Below, one piece after another: positions 44,020-56,000 of a DNA stretch of 64,000 nt. How positions within the stretch are numbered: the first letter of the stretch is position 1; each line of letters begins with the position of its first letter. The stretch covers positions 240,656-304,655 of the forward strand of contig JBBHKE010001095.1 of NCBI GenBank assembly GCA_037447655.1, given 5' to 3'. Under the pieces are notes generated by a model, which worked only from the letters and a program-made list of their open reading frames with translations, was not told the origin of the DNA and made no database searches. Both the position numbers and the translations under genes were made by a program. Origin of the DNA: Zygnema cylindricum (Eukaryota > Streptophyta > Zygnematophyceae > Zygnematales > Zygnemataceae).

Positions 44020-44483
44020 CATAGTTCAAAAGTAGGCGTTTTTTGGTAGGCCTTTTGTAGGCCGCCTTTAGCGTAGGTTGTGTTACGGGCTTTCCATGTG
44101 ATCTTCTTAGATCGCTACTTTCATCAGCGACTGTCCGATCGTCCGAATCTGACGATAGTCCTATCGTAAGTTGTGTTATGGGCTTTTCATGTGATCTTCT
44201 TAGATCATTACTTTCATCAACGACCGTCAAATCGTCCAATCTGACGGTTTAAATAAAAAGTCGCTCAAAACTCACAGAAAAAGATTTTTTTGTCCGATTT
44301 TTTTTTCAAATTCAGACATGACGTTTAATTCTCTATCGATCCATGTGCAACTCAACCCTGTTACTATTTTATTTCATTTTGCGGCCAATACAATATGGGT
44401 CTTAAGGCCACATTGTATGCTTTGCATACAATAGGCATATTGTATGGGCGTACGGTCACCTACTTTTGAACTATGGTTGAAAG
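44012..44483 (+). mobile_element. hAT-type non-autonomous element 2 (44020-44475), TSD GTTGAAAG
   Basis: Begins CATAGTTCAAAAGTAGG (44020) and ends with its exact 17-nt complement (44475). It is flanked by GTTGAAAG at 44012-44019 and 44476-44483. 456 bp, non-coding, with a small inverted repeat around ATTGTATGCTTTGCATACAAT at 44409-44430. The terminal repeat differs from element 1 after CATAGTT. A right-end fragment of the same family is at 48643-48661. Confidence 0.85.
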
Positions 44484-45120
44484 TACACCTTGAATCGTTG
44501 TGTGAGTTAAGAAATAATTAGTGTAAAGAAAAAAAAAGTGTTGTTAACTCTATTTTGGATTCGAGGGACAAAAAATAATGCTAATTTATACACCTAACAC
44601 AAATTTGGATGTAGCCGTGAAAGTCTGTGTTCACATGTTCGACGGTTGAACATATGAGAACAGGTTCACGCGATCCTCTCCCGTCTTTATAACTGGTAAT
44701 CAAATCTGAGTGTGCTTTTACGTGGCGACGCACTCAATTTCCTGTGTCGACGCCTTTGTCTTACACTTATTCTATACGCCTATTCTGTACGTCTGCACAA
44801 AATAATGAGCATTTTTTGTACGAACTGATTCATTATTTTCACTACACTTTAAAAAAAGTGGAAATTATAGCAATTAACGCTACTATGTGTTCACATAAAC
44901 GACACTTGAACATGTGAAAACAGGTTCTCGCGATTTTCCCTCATCTTTATGAATGGGAATCAAATTTGAGTACACTTTTCCCCGACAACGCACTAAATTT
45001 CCCCTGTCGAACCCCATTACCTGGCACATATTTTGTACGTTTGTACGAAACAACGAGCAGCTTTAGTGCGGGCCAACGCACTTCGTACATTGCACTTTTT
45101 AAAAGCTGTCGGAATTAGAG
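44484..45120. other. intergenic between transposons
   Basis: A diverged internal duplication is visible (GTGTTCACATGTTCGACG.. at 44628 and TGTGTTCACATAAACGACAC at 44886), including the shared TCTTTATRAMTGG and AATCAAATYTGAGT segments. No gene. Confidence 0.45.
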
Positions 45121-45870
45121 TAAGGGTGCGTCTCTGTGTGCTTAAGTAAGGGTTTTTTTCTGTCGTTTTCCTGTAAAACTTAGAGCCGTACCGCGTAATT
45201 CAACCGTACAATAAAATAGAAAAAAAGAGAAGTACATTTTGCATCATCATCGAATTTAAAATGTACTACATGTTGTCGTCTTGTGTTTTTTGACCCACTT
45301 CGATAACAAAAAACGTCATCTTCAACCTAATCTTTAAAATACAGGGTCGATGTGTTTTAAAATTAAGGATTTTCTATAAACAAATAGGAACACGTATTTG
45401 CACGTGTATTGTTTTGTTCAAAAACTTCAAGCAATTGACTGACGTGAAGTGTAACCGATGTGTTTTGTCTGTTTTTGTACCGATAAAGATGAATGCATAG
45501 TTTATTTTGTTTTGTGGTTTCAATCCGGTGCGTTTTCTGAGGGTCAGTTGATGCATTTCCACGTCGAACCGACAATAGGCAAAGTCAAAGCCATCTTCTA
45601 TAGCCAGGTGAAGCGGGCAATTTCGGAGGCGGTGGTCTACAATGTCGCGAAAAGTCCGTGAAGTCCGCAGATTACGAAAAATGACGTGGGTCATCACATA
45701 TTGTAGACGTTGACAGCCGTCACTGGCATTGTCGACGTATACAATCGTCACGCCCTAAGTGACAATTTTGTTTGGTACACATAGGGACACCCGAAATCCG
45801 GGTCCGCCGGATCTGCGCTAAAAAACAAAAAAAAATCTCTAAGTTTGAAGTACATAGAGACGCACCCTAA
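45121..45870 (-). mobile_element. Harbinger-like element H2 (45124-45867), TSD TAA
   Basis: GGGTGCGTCTCTGTGTGCTT at the left and the complement of GGGTGCGTCTCTATGTACTT at the right, with TAA on both sides (45121-45123, 45868-45870). 744 bp, no transposase. It is the reverse-oriented counterpart of H1's first half. Confidence 0.8.
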
Positions 45871-46333
45871 CTAACGCAAATTAAACAGTACATATATTAA
45901 CGTAAAACAAAAATTAGTTTGATTAAGTTATATTATTATTTTTCTGATTAGATGAAATCCTATTTTTTATTTTTAGTATGAAATCACGTCCGTCAACGCA
46001 TTTTATAAACTTTTGAATTTTGTTTCATGCGCAAATTCGTTATTTTTGTGGTGTTTCATGCGTGCTTTTCATGCGCATGAGACATCTATGATTTTGTCTT
46101 ACATGCGCAGGCTGGAGATTGGACGGCTAAATATACTTGCAATTTTCCAAGCTCAGCTAAGCCGTAAGATTTTTGAACTTGACTTTTATCAATAAAAATT
46201 TAAAGCGTCAAATTCTACTACAATAGAGTCGTCTTTCCGAATCGTGTTTGGTTTCTACTTGTTATATACCGTACGTTCTTTCCGAACCATGTTTGGTTCT
46301 TACTTGTTACATACCATACACGACATACGCTAG
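45871..46333. other. intergenic, partial copy of the hAT-flanking repeat
   Basis: 46010-46200 aligns with the repeat at 42850-43080 (CATGCGCATGAGACATCTATG, quoted to 20: CATGCGCATGAGACATCTAT). Nothing else is recognised. Confidence 0.4.
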
Positions 46334-47116
46334 ATAGGGTATGTCTCCATGTACTTGTAACTTAGCGAACTTACTCTATATTTTAGCTCAAATCCTTTGG
46401 ATCTGGTTTTTAAGTGTCCCTATGTGTAACAACGATATTGTTACTTAAGGGTGTGACGATTGTATACTTCGACAATATCCGTGACGGTTGTCAACGTCTA
46501 CAATTTATGATGACGCATGTTATTTTTGAAACTGCATGTGATGTCGCATGTCTTTCTGTGACATTGTAGGCGTATCGCCTTCCACCTCGTGGCGTTTTAT
46601 GCTTGAAGAAGATGCGCTTTGCCTTTGCGTCTCTTGACTGGTGGACGTGAAATGTCATCGGAATCTCGAGACCCTTGCAAAAAAAACAGTACTGGACGCG
46701 AACGGACAAAATACAAAAACAATTGATGTACTTTTCTTTGTCGTACCGAACGGAAACGGGAAAAAACACAACGAATCTTATACTTTTACTCGTCGCATAA
46801 ATAGTTTGAAATTTTTTATTTTTTTTTAACACTTGCGAATATGTTTTATTATTTTTTTAACAGCGACACTTTAATCTAAAACATATCTCCAATGTGTTTT
46901 AAATAAAATTTTGAAGATGGCTTTTTTGAAATGGCCGTGGGTCGAAAAACACAAGACGACAACATGTAGTACATTATAAGTTCCACGATGACGTAAAATA
47001 TACTTATACTTTTTTTCGATTTCATTTTAGGGATGTAATTTAAGCGGTACGACATGAATTTTTAGAGAAAAACAACAGAAATAACCCTTACTTTGGCACA
47101 TGGAAACATACCCTTA
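46334..47116 (+). mobile_element. Harbinger-like element H3 (46337-47113)
   Basis: Ends GGGTATGTCTCCATGTAC and the complement of GGGTATGTTTCCATGTGCC, flanked by ATA (left) and TTA (right), a TWA site with one change. 777 bp, aligned with H1 in the same direction but more diverged. No transposase. Confidence 0.65.
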
Positions 47117-47604
47117 GGCATTAGTAGTAATGGTTGACCAGATTCACCAGAACAATATCCTATTAATTGCTCTTTTGGTGGAAAGGTCAAGCAAAGAGTT
47201 GTTCCCAAGTTAAACGTACGGTACTCGAATGCGTCGAGCCAACAATTGCGCTCTTCAATCTATTCTTTTATGATAAAAAACATGTAAGGGCATTAGCCTC
47301 GTCGTTAAAAGCTTTTTGACGTCTTAAGACATCATCAAACGCGTCGGGACTTTCCCCAATCCTCCCTACAAAAATTTGGACATTCAGCGAAATGGTGGGG
47401 TTGTTTAATGAATTTTGTACATTTTTGTACGATTCCGTACCTGTTCATATTTTGTTATTTAAAAAGCATCTTCACAGCATATGCATCGAGGTTCTCCAAG
47501 GGTCCACGTGTAAACATTGTCCTGTCGATTTATTTTATTTCGGCATCCGCAAAGCACCCGTTGCATTCCATCCCGTAGACGACCGCTTTCCTCGACCGGC
47601 CTCA
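47117..47604. other. unassigned intergenic segment
   Basis: No gene, RNA or bounded element found. CGTACGGTACTCG and other GTAC-rich words occur, as across the region. Confidence 0.4.
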
Positions 47605-48107
47605 TAGCCTATTCCCACCGGAAAACAAATCACTTGCGCAACAGACGGGCGTTTGAATAATGTACAGCTCTCTGAGCACCGACTTTGTTGTTTTCGGAGG
47701 TTTCGGAAAACCGTACATTATAACTTCCTCAAAATATTTGAGGATATTGAAGTCGGGGTAAGGTTGCGTCTTTCTTTGAAACATGCCAACGGTAAACCCA
47801 AAAGCTGACGAAGCAAAAACAACATCCGAACGGCTATTTCATTGTTTTTCGTGCGAAAAAACTGTCCAACTTTGAACCACCATCGTCGTCTTTTGAACAT
47901 TGAGGACGTATTAGTAAGTTTGAAAAACTGCAGGTTTTTTTTCGCGCCTATGTTTGATGACGTCGAAGCGTGTGACGCGTCAGAGGATACCTTCAATCGG
48001 AGTTACGTGCCAAAATTTTGGTGTGAACAAGACCCGTTTTCCGATGAGTTATAGGAAAATCATCTGAATGGGCAAAAAGTTACAAATGCTCCGGTGGGAA
48101 TATGCTA
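47605..48107 (+). mobile_element. MULE-like element, copy 2
   Basis: 503 bp, bounded by TAGCCTATTCCCACCGG and the complement of TAGCATATTCCCACCGG. It is the inverted counterpart of 5194-5697, aligning end to end. The conserved peptide reads APMFDDVEACD, FNRSYVPKFW and EQDPFSDEL, then a TAG where copy 1 has Trp. Flanking 9-mers do not match, so the TSD is lost or the element was inserted into another repeat. Confidence 0.6.
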
Positions 48108-49754
48108 TTAGGAAGGACGGTCGACAGCCAACTGCAGGCCTTGGAATCCGTACACTTGGATGATAGATATAGGTGCCACGGTATACGACCAATGATCGCA
48201 TAAGCCATGTGCTCGATAGACGGCGAATGATCGTATTGGCCACGGGATTTCAGACAGGGTGGATGCAAATCCACCAGAATCCACCAGAAAATCTTTGCCG
48301 GAAGAAATATGACTATGCAGGCTGCTTGTTTTTGTCGCCACTTTTCTTTTCGGGTGAGATTTGTTTGTGTTTTTTTTTTTTTTTGACGCATCCATTTTTG
48401 TTTGTGGGTCTCCATCGGTCATCTTCAGAAAATTACATGTCGTTGTACGGGTGAGAAACGATGGTTTGGTACGGACGATTTTGAGTCATTGGCGCCTAAT
48501 CGTACGGCAACATGAATCACATCGCGACGTTTTTGTTGACGTAAGATGACGTCAAGGGCGATTCGCGTCCAAACAAAACAAAAGGACATTCGTTTCCTCA
48601 TCTCATTCATCATCCTTTTCTAGTGTGAATCCTGCAATAAAAACGCCTACTTTCGAACTATGGTTATCAATACCTGTAGAGTAATGTACAGTATCTTACT
48701 TTCTTTTTTGCGCGTGCAATCCCGTCACATGACGCCACGTTGTCATGTTCACAATATCCGTACACTACCGGAAACGGATTTGATACGTGAAGGAGTACAT
48801 GTAGCTCCTACGAGAAATTTTGACGCTCTTATTGGTCCGCGTGTACAAAAACGACAGGCCCTTAGGCAACCAAAGGGCAAAGCACCAGGTCGCCCGTAAC
48901 TATTATTTTATTGTTTTTTAGGTTGTTTGAAAATTTTAGTTCTTACAAAAAGACAGTACGCTCGTACACATCTTCCATTCAAAGTTATGTGAGACACTAA
49001 TTAAACCGTACCTATATTAACGTAGAGAAAAGAAAATTAATTTGATTTCTATTTTAGGTTCAAGGATCAATATTTAGAAGTGCGGGTATAGTGTTATTAA
49101 CACTATAACCGATTCGCTATGTACTCAGCATGACCCGATGGAAACTTTGCTTGAAATTCAGCATCGCCCGTAGGTTTTAGGCTTTTAGCACTAAAGATTC
49201 ATCGTTGTTATGCGAAATTTAAATAATATGGAACGTGGCGCATTATAGTACACGTCCTTAAATAGTGTTATTAAAGCTACTTTGTTATTTTTAGCCAAAA
49301 ACTGTCGCGATCGAATTAATGTTTTTAGCTTTAATACCGATGGGCGGTGTACTTCCAATTACGGCCAACCCCCACCTTGACTCTTTGAACGGCCAAGCAA
49401 ACGGGTGTGCCGCTCTGGCAGTGTCTCTATTGTACGGACAATAGCTTCGCCATAGTTCTCAAATTTTTTCCCATGTCGAGAATTTGCATTCCAAAATACG
49501 AAATTCGATAAAGAACCGCGGCTGTCGCGTTCTGACGCACATAACTGCAGGATTTGTCCGCCGCTACGCTCCAAAACGGCTTAAACCGCCCGTTCAAACC
49601 GAGGGCAGCGTGTTTTTTTTCCTATTAAATCGTACGGATCATAAGAACCATGTTTTTTATCCTAGAGTTAATGTGAATGGCACGGATATTTTGTGGCTAC
49701 GACCTTCAATACGGTATTGTACGGTCCTAGAGAATTCCAAATGGTCTTTGCCAC
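48108..49754. other. unassigned, with a transposon end and an exon-like ORF
   Basis: 48643-48661 (CGCCTACTTTCGAACTATG) is the right end of a hAT-type element 2 relative; its left end was not found. At 48750-48899 a frame reads RTLPETDLIREGVHVAPTRN and ends QPKGKAPGRP before a stop. It looks coding but is unrecognised. The remainder shows nothing I can name. Confidence 0.35.
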
Positions 49755-50707
49755 TTAGGGTAGAATTCCATTAGACAAAAAGTGTGGTTCGTTACTGGAC
49801 GCCGTACAAGATCGTACAAATTCGTACCACGCCGTACCTTTTTTTGTCGGACAAAATATCGTTACTGGAAATCTGTAGAGAAGCTCCAATGATGTAGGCG
49901 TAATTCCTGGCCGTTGGATATTCCACTTTCAGGATCGCAAGCAATCGCGCATCATCCAGTGTGACGATACTCTCCTCGCGAGGAGAGTTGAACGATACTA
50001 GATGTGTACCATTGATACACGTGAAAAAAGCAAAAATATCCGCTTTGAACAAGCGATCACCAGGTCTACGTCGTATAGCCCATTGCCTATGTCGTACGGT
50101 CCATGTGCCGCCTGCCACGCTGGATGCAGGTGAGCCGAAAATATTTTCGCGCTCCGTCTGATATCCGCAGCGCATTCAAAGTTTGCCGCGACCTTCAGAG
50201 TTTGCCGCGTCTTTTGCCATTCTGTTTTTGAAATTTTGGTTTATGTTTTCAAAATCAAAATCTGGCCCAAACGATCATTAACTTCGCCAATGTTTATTAG
50301 CGTTGTGTGCCAATCCGTCCGCTTTATTTTTCTTTATTCTCAAATAAAATTATCCACACTATTTAAAACAAACCCTAATTCCTAATTAGAGTAATCGATT
50401 TCTTCGAAATTTTCCAAATTCCCAATTAACGTAAACCATGCTAATTATTCGTATACGCTAAAGAAACTTCTACGCTAATAGCGATTGGCGGTGTACTGTA
50501 CCTCTGGTCTTACAGATATTTCATTCTGACTTTCCGTTTGAAGATTTTCTTTAAGATTTTCAAACCTGGACTTTAAACTACGTGGCGCCAATCATAATTG
50601 AGGAAGGTTTGTTACTGGCCCGACAAAATGGAATAGTCTTCCAGTAAACGCTGCCAGTAGAATTTTCCGTACATTTACTGGGACCGCCTAATGGAATTCT
50701 ACCCTTA
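49755..50707 (-). mobile_element. TTA-flanked DNA element H4 (49758-50704)
   Basis: Inverted termini GGGTAGAATTCCATTAG (49758) and its complement (50704), with TTA on both sides. 947 bp. The TWA-type target suggests a PIF/Harbinger-like or Tourist-like element, of a different family from H1-H3. The minus strand holds a 127-codon frame (49792-50175) with TWTVRHRQWAIRRRPGDRLF and ESIVTLDDARLLAILKVEYP. I do not recognise it; it may be captured. A 20-bp perfect palindrome is at 49969-49988. Confidence 0.7.
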
Positions 50708-53031
50708 TCTCCAAAAATGACACTGTTCGTTTGTACGGTCATGAAAAGAAGACAAAGATGCTGCTTCTGACCTTTTGTTTGCGAGTATTAAAAACGTTTG
50801 GCTTCTTCTGGCATTCTGACTTCTGTACAGGAGGGAGAGTTTCGACTTTCCGTGTCATTTCTTAGCATTCGAGATATCATCGAATCGGGCGGCTGAGATA
50901 TGCAGAGGATCCCGGAAACGAGGAAGTAATCGATCTCTTGTAATCGATCCACGCAAAGTGCGACACGACGGAGCGCAAAGGTGTACCGCTGAGATGAACT
51001 AACGGTTCGTACGGAAAGGGCTGTCATAAAATGCGACATGGTACAGCGTTGAGATGTACGGCCAAGATTAAACGCTACAAACGGACGTTAAAAGGCGTTT
51101 TTATAGAATTTACGCTGGCAGAGAATAAATCCAGGTTTTCCGGATTTATTCCTTCGATATGACATTCTTTAAGTAATGCAAGTACAGAGCGGTGGTTCAG
51201 GCCGAGTTCAAGAATTCGTCGCGTCTGAATGCTTTTCGAGATAATTTTCCCTGAGAGTCAAATATTTTTGTTTATCAATTTTTTTAGGAGAGTGAGTTTA
51301 TGATCTCGGTTTGGAGATAAAAATCTTTCTGTTTCAATGGAGGTAGAAACCGTTACCCCTTTTCTTATGTTTTTTTTTGGAGAATTCTGAGGGATGGAGA
51401 GAAGGAGAGAGGAGGAGGAGAAGGGAGAGGGGAAAAGGAGTGAATCGGAATCTCTAAGTTAATTTAAACCTAATTTCGAAGTAGAAGTAATTTTGATTAT
51501 AACTATTTTCTTATTCCAATCAGTTTTTATTTTTTTTGGAAGCGCAGTGCTGTTTTCTTTTAATCAGGAGTTCCAGAATTAACATTTGCAGTTTTTTTTG
51601 CTGTTTTCTTAAATATTTTTTAGAGAATCTACCCTCCTCTTTCTCCTCCCCATCTTCTGAGGTTTCTGTCTTTGACTAAAAACCATATTTTAAAATGCTG
51701 TCGATCTCGTCCGTACGATCTAACACTGTTCTATGTGCATGCAGACCGTACATCTCTACAGAAATGTGACAAATGTCACTCTTTCCATTACGAAAAACGC
51801 GAAAAAGGTTACAAAAGAACATAACTTGAAAATCGGCAAATCGATGTTTTTTGGACGGGCGGATAGAGATTCAGTTTCAGTTTCAGTTTCTACTTCTTCT
51901 TCTTCCAAGGTAGCGTTGTTTCCGTGGTGTAATCCAAACCCTAAAGGATAAACTCCATGGGAATTATACTCCGTACGGTACTGGAAATGTCTGGTTTGGT
52001 AAACCATCTTTAATGTTTTTTATGTTGAATTCTCGACATTTGTTTATGGATCCTCTTGTGCCATGTCAGATGTGCGGATCGATGAAAGGTTTTTTTTCAA
52101 TGGCCAATTCTCACTATATGGTGACAGCCTTGTGATCTGTCCCATGTCCAATGTCTTATGTCTCATGTTCGATTTCTGATTTCCAATGTCCAATGTCCAA
52201 TATTTAATGTCGGATAGTCATGCATATGCGGCATCAACACTAAAATTTCATGAAAAAGCCATAAACAAAACATGATCCACACAATTTATGACGAATTACA
52301 ACAGAAAGCCAGCACAGCGGTTGGAATTTTTGGTGATTTGGAACTGAGACGGTCGTTTTCAGCGCCGAAACCGGCAGCTGCGATGCTTCATGCTTTTCAC
52401 ACCGCGAATGCCAAAACACGATTTGTGAAAAAAAAAAGATATTTGAAGATATTATCCGTACAATATCGTTTGAGTGGCACTACGGTGTTGTAAGAAGGTT
52501 TCGTACGGACGATGTTGTCACGTCCCAAACGTTTCCTATGGCGTCTTTTTCATTTGCCGACGATTTTATGATTTCACATAACGTCAAAAGCCGAACAAAA
52601 ATACTGCACATGTAATTTATTATGTTTGTTTTCTGGAAGTTAAATGTGAATTCCAAAAAATATCAATGTCTAATGTTTAATGTCCAGTTCTCAAGGGCTA
52701 ATGCTTAATGTCCAATTATAAATGTCTAATGTTAAATTGCTGATTTGTCAGGTCCAATGTTAAATTCTCAATCTTCTGCGTCTGATTTTCAATGTCTAGT
52801 TCTTAGTGTTTGGTGTTTGTTGGCTGGTATTGGTCACTGCTTGATTTTGATATTCAATATTTGACATTCGATGTTCGATATTCAATGTCTGATGTCCGAT
52901 GTTCATTGTTCAATTCTCGATGTCAGACTTGTAAATGTTTGATTTTTAATGTGCAATGCTTAATGTCAATAAACATTGTCCAACACTCCTTGCTGATGCA
53001 AAAATTTGACGTCATTTTATTTATTTGACAG
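50708..53031. other. intergenic upstream of the DUF3445 gene
   Basis: Contains a GA-rich tract (51390-51440) and a TCAGTTTCAGTTTC run (51871-51890). Degenerate minisatellite zones built on (C)AATGTC words lie at 52130-52220 and 52660-52990. A 73-codon open frame at 52272-52493 is unrecognised. Promoter elements of the downstream gene cannot be assigned. Confidence 0.4.
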
Positions 53032-53069
53032 GAAAAGATGAAATTTTCGTTTACTATAACCGCCGGAAA

Positions 53070-56000
53070 ATGTCCGCTTGGATTTTCTGTTCAAATTTCC
53101 CGTCTGACTTTCCAGCCAGTACCTTTTTGGACCCAACAAAAAATGTTAACTTTGAAAAGTCAATAAATGTTTCCTCCTTTTCTGATTCCGAATCTCAAAA
53201 TGGAAGAATAGCTCAAGTTTATATGAAGGCAGCTAGCCAGCTGTCCGATACAATGGAGACATTACGGTCTCCGTATTCGGCCTCTCCATCAGCATTTGTT
53301 AATGAACCTGGTACATGTCTTTCTTTTTAGGTTGTTCCTTTTTTTTTAAGTTTATCTTTTTTTCAAGTTATGTAAGGATTTGTGTGGCTTTTATTATGTT
53401 TTCGTTTTCAATTTATGTTTATTAATTATGTGAATCATGTCCATGGAAGGAGCCTACTATTGAAAACAAAAAAATATTTTGCTAAGACTTTTATCTACTT
53501 TTTCGTATGGATGTGGTTTAGACGAGATCGAATATTGGCCCCAAAAAGATCAAATGCCCTATCGAATGATTACCGGGTTGCGAATTTTGAATCCGGAAGA
53601 CGATTGGCTGGAAATCGACGAATTTTACGAAGAAGAAATGGCCTTGAGGAGGGACATTTTGCAAACACGAAAACCGGTAAGATTTTGTTTCAAATTGCTA
53701 TTTTTGTTTCAGAGGTTAGTGGGATTATCGCATCACGGAGCTGTGAGATTTATATTTACGGAAACTGAGGGTTCTATGTAAAACGCAGGTAGTTTTGGGA
53801 GAGGTTGATTTGCCAGATGTCGTCAAGACACAAGAGGCCAATTGGGAGGTTCTTGAGAAAATTTCGTCTTATTTGACCGAACGATATCCAGATCGATTTT
53901 TTTGGAATGGTTTGGTTTTATGTAATCGAAGTACGGGCGAAAATTTTGATTTTGCGGACCGAAATCTGGATTCACTCGACACGATCTCTCGACTGGTGCA
54001 AGTATGTCAGGAACTATTTTCGTTTATCTCCTTACGTAATATTATTATTGTCATCATTGTATGTCCGAAACTTCTTTTATTTTGGTTTTTCCCTTTTTTA
54101 ATATTGATTATTCAATTCGTATGTCGGAAACTACATTTATTTCTATCTCTTTTTGTACTAGTATTATTTTGATTGTTCTATGTCAAAAAATATTTTTCAT
54201 TTTAGTTTATTTCTTTTTGTAAATTATGATTGGCATTTTTGTAATATCATAAAAGTCTTACATGACGATTAACACTGTAAATGCTGTAATCAATCGTTAA
54301 ATTTGAAAATATTTAATTATGTGAAGATTTTTACGTTCGATTTCATGACAATGTGTCAACTATTTCAGTTTTTCTTTTTTAAGTTTTCATTCTGACCCAA
54401 ATGCGACATACTTGACAAACCAGTTTATCTCAAAGGTAAACCAATAATCTTAATTCATTGTGTCTTTGATAATTGGGATCTTATCTGTCGATTTCATGGC
54501 TTTATTTTTTATTTTCAGGAGGATATTTGTGTTTTAGTCGATGATAAAAATGGGATTCCGAGAATGGTTTCGGGCGCCGTTCTTTTTCCGTGGCGATGGT
54601 GGATGAATAAAAAACTCGGTTTATCTTTAAGAGCTATTCATGGGTGAGATATTTTTATTTTATTTTTTTGCTGCATATAACCGGCATATTTATTTATTTT
54701 GATTTATGTGGTGTATTCATATTTTTACTTAATCGTTTCAAAAAAGATGTAAATATCCTTGTAATTAGTATTAACTATTGTTGTTCATTTTTTTAATATA
54801 ATAACGTCCAAACAATTTGTTTCTCTAAAAATAAATGAGAAAGAAAACCAACTAAAGTGCATCATTTTTTAGGCGTAAAATGAAACGGCCATATGAATAC
54901 TACATTTGTTAGTATTTTTTACTGTTTTCTAGTGTCTTGTTGGTTTTTAAAAGTAAAACAAATATGCATCATGAAAAGGATCAATAGACCCCTCTCCCTC
55001 TCCTCTCCCTCTCCATTCCCTCTCCCTCCTTTCCTGACCACTTTTTCTGACTGTTTTTTCCGTCAGCCCTTTCTAACCCTTTTTTCTAACTGTTTTTTCT
55101 GACGTTTTTTCTGACGTTTTTTCTGACCCTTTTGTCTGACCGCCTTTTCCTACTATTTTTTTTTCTCCTTTGTGCGTTTCCATGTCAGTCCCGTTCCGTT
55201 ATACCAAAAACTGGTTGCCAAGCCAGTGGACAGTTTCTTCCATAACCTAAAAGTGGACAAACCATCCTGGAGGATCGGATGGTCGGTGACCGACAACCCG
55301 GCTTTGTACCAAGCTACTAATGAGGTTAGGAGGGAGAGGGAGAGGGAGAGGGAGTGGGAGAGGGAGAGGAGTGAGGGAGCGGGAGGAGGAAAGAGGGAGA
55401 GGCAGAGGGAGAAGGAGAGGGAGACGGAGAGAGAGAGGTAGAAGGAGAGGGAGACGGAGAGGGACAGGACAGCGACGGGAAAGGGGGAGGGAGAGCAAGA
55501 GTAACAGGGAGAGGGAGGTTAGTATCATTTTCTTATATTTTCCACGTTTGTTTTCCAGGATGATGATATGGGTCAAGATTTCTCCATAGAGAGACCAAAA
55601 TTGGAAGGACCAATCAGAATCGAAGATGCCGGATCTCAAATATTTTATCGAGTCGAGCGACAAACATTTGTTCGTCTGCCCAAGTAATTTCGATTTTTTT
55701 CCCCCACTAAGTTTTTTTTTTCCCCCATGAAGTTCTTAGTTTTATCTCTCTCCTTGTTTTTTTTTACCTTTTACCTGTCGTGTTTTTTTTTAATTGTACT
55801 ATGTCCTTTATAATATGTCGAAAATACGAATAAAGATGTGAGGAAAGAACATAAAAATAAAAATGCGAGTTTCTCCTGCTTCTTGACCTTCATGTTTTCT
55901 TCCAAATGATAAACAAAAAAAAAGTAACTTATTGGTTTGCATGATGCAGAACGGGAGCAATCATATTTACTATCCGTACATATGTAAAACCGTTAAACTT

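Noticed and set aside
47596-48116. 9-bp TSD for MULE-like copy 2
   Set aside because: Flanking 9-mers CCGGCCTCA and TTAGGAAGG do not match.
55247-55663. Arg/Gly- and Leu/Pro-rich ORFs over the GAGAGG microsatellite
   Set aside because: Simple-sequence artefacts inside intron 5 of the DUF3445 gene.
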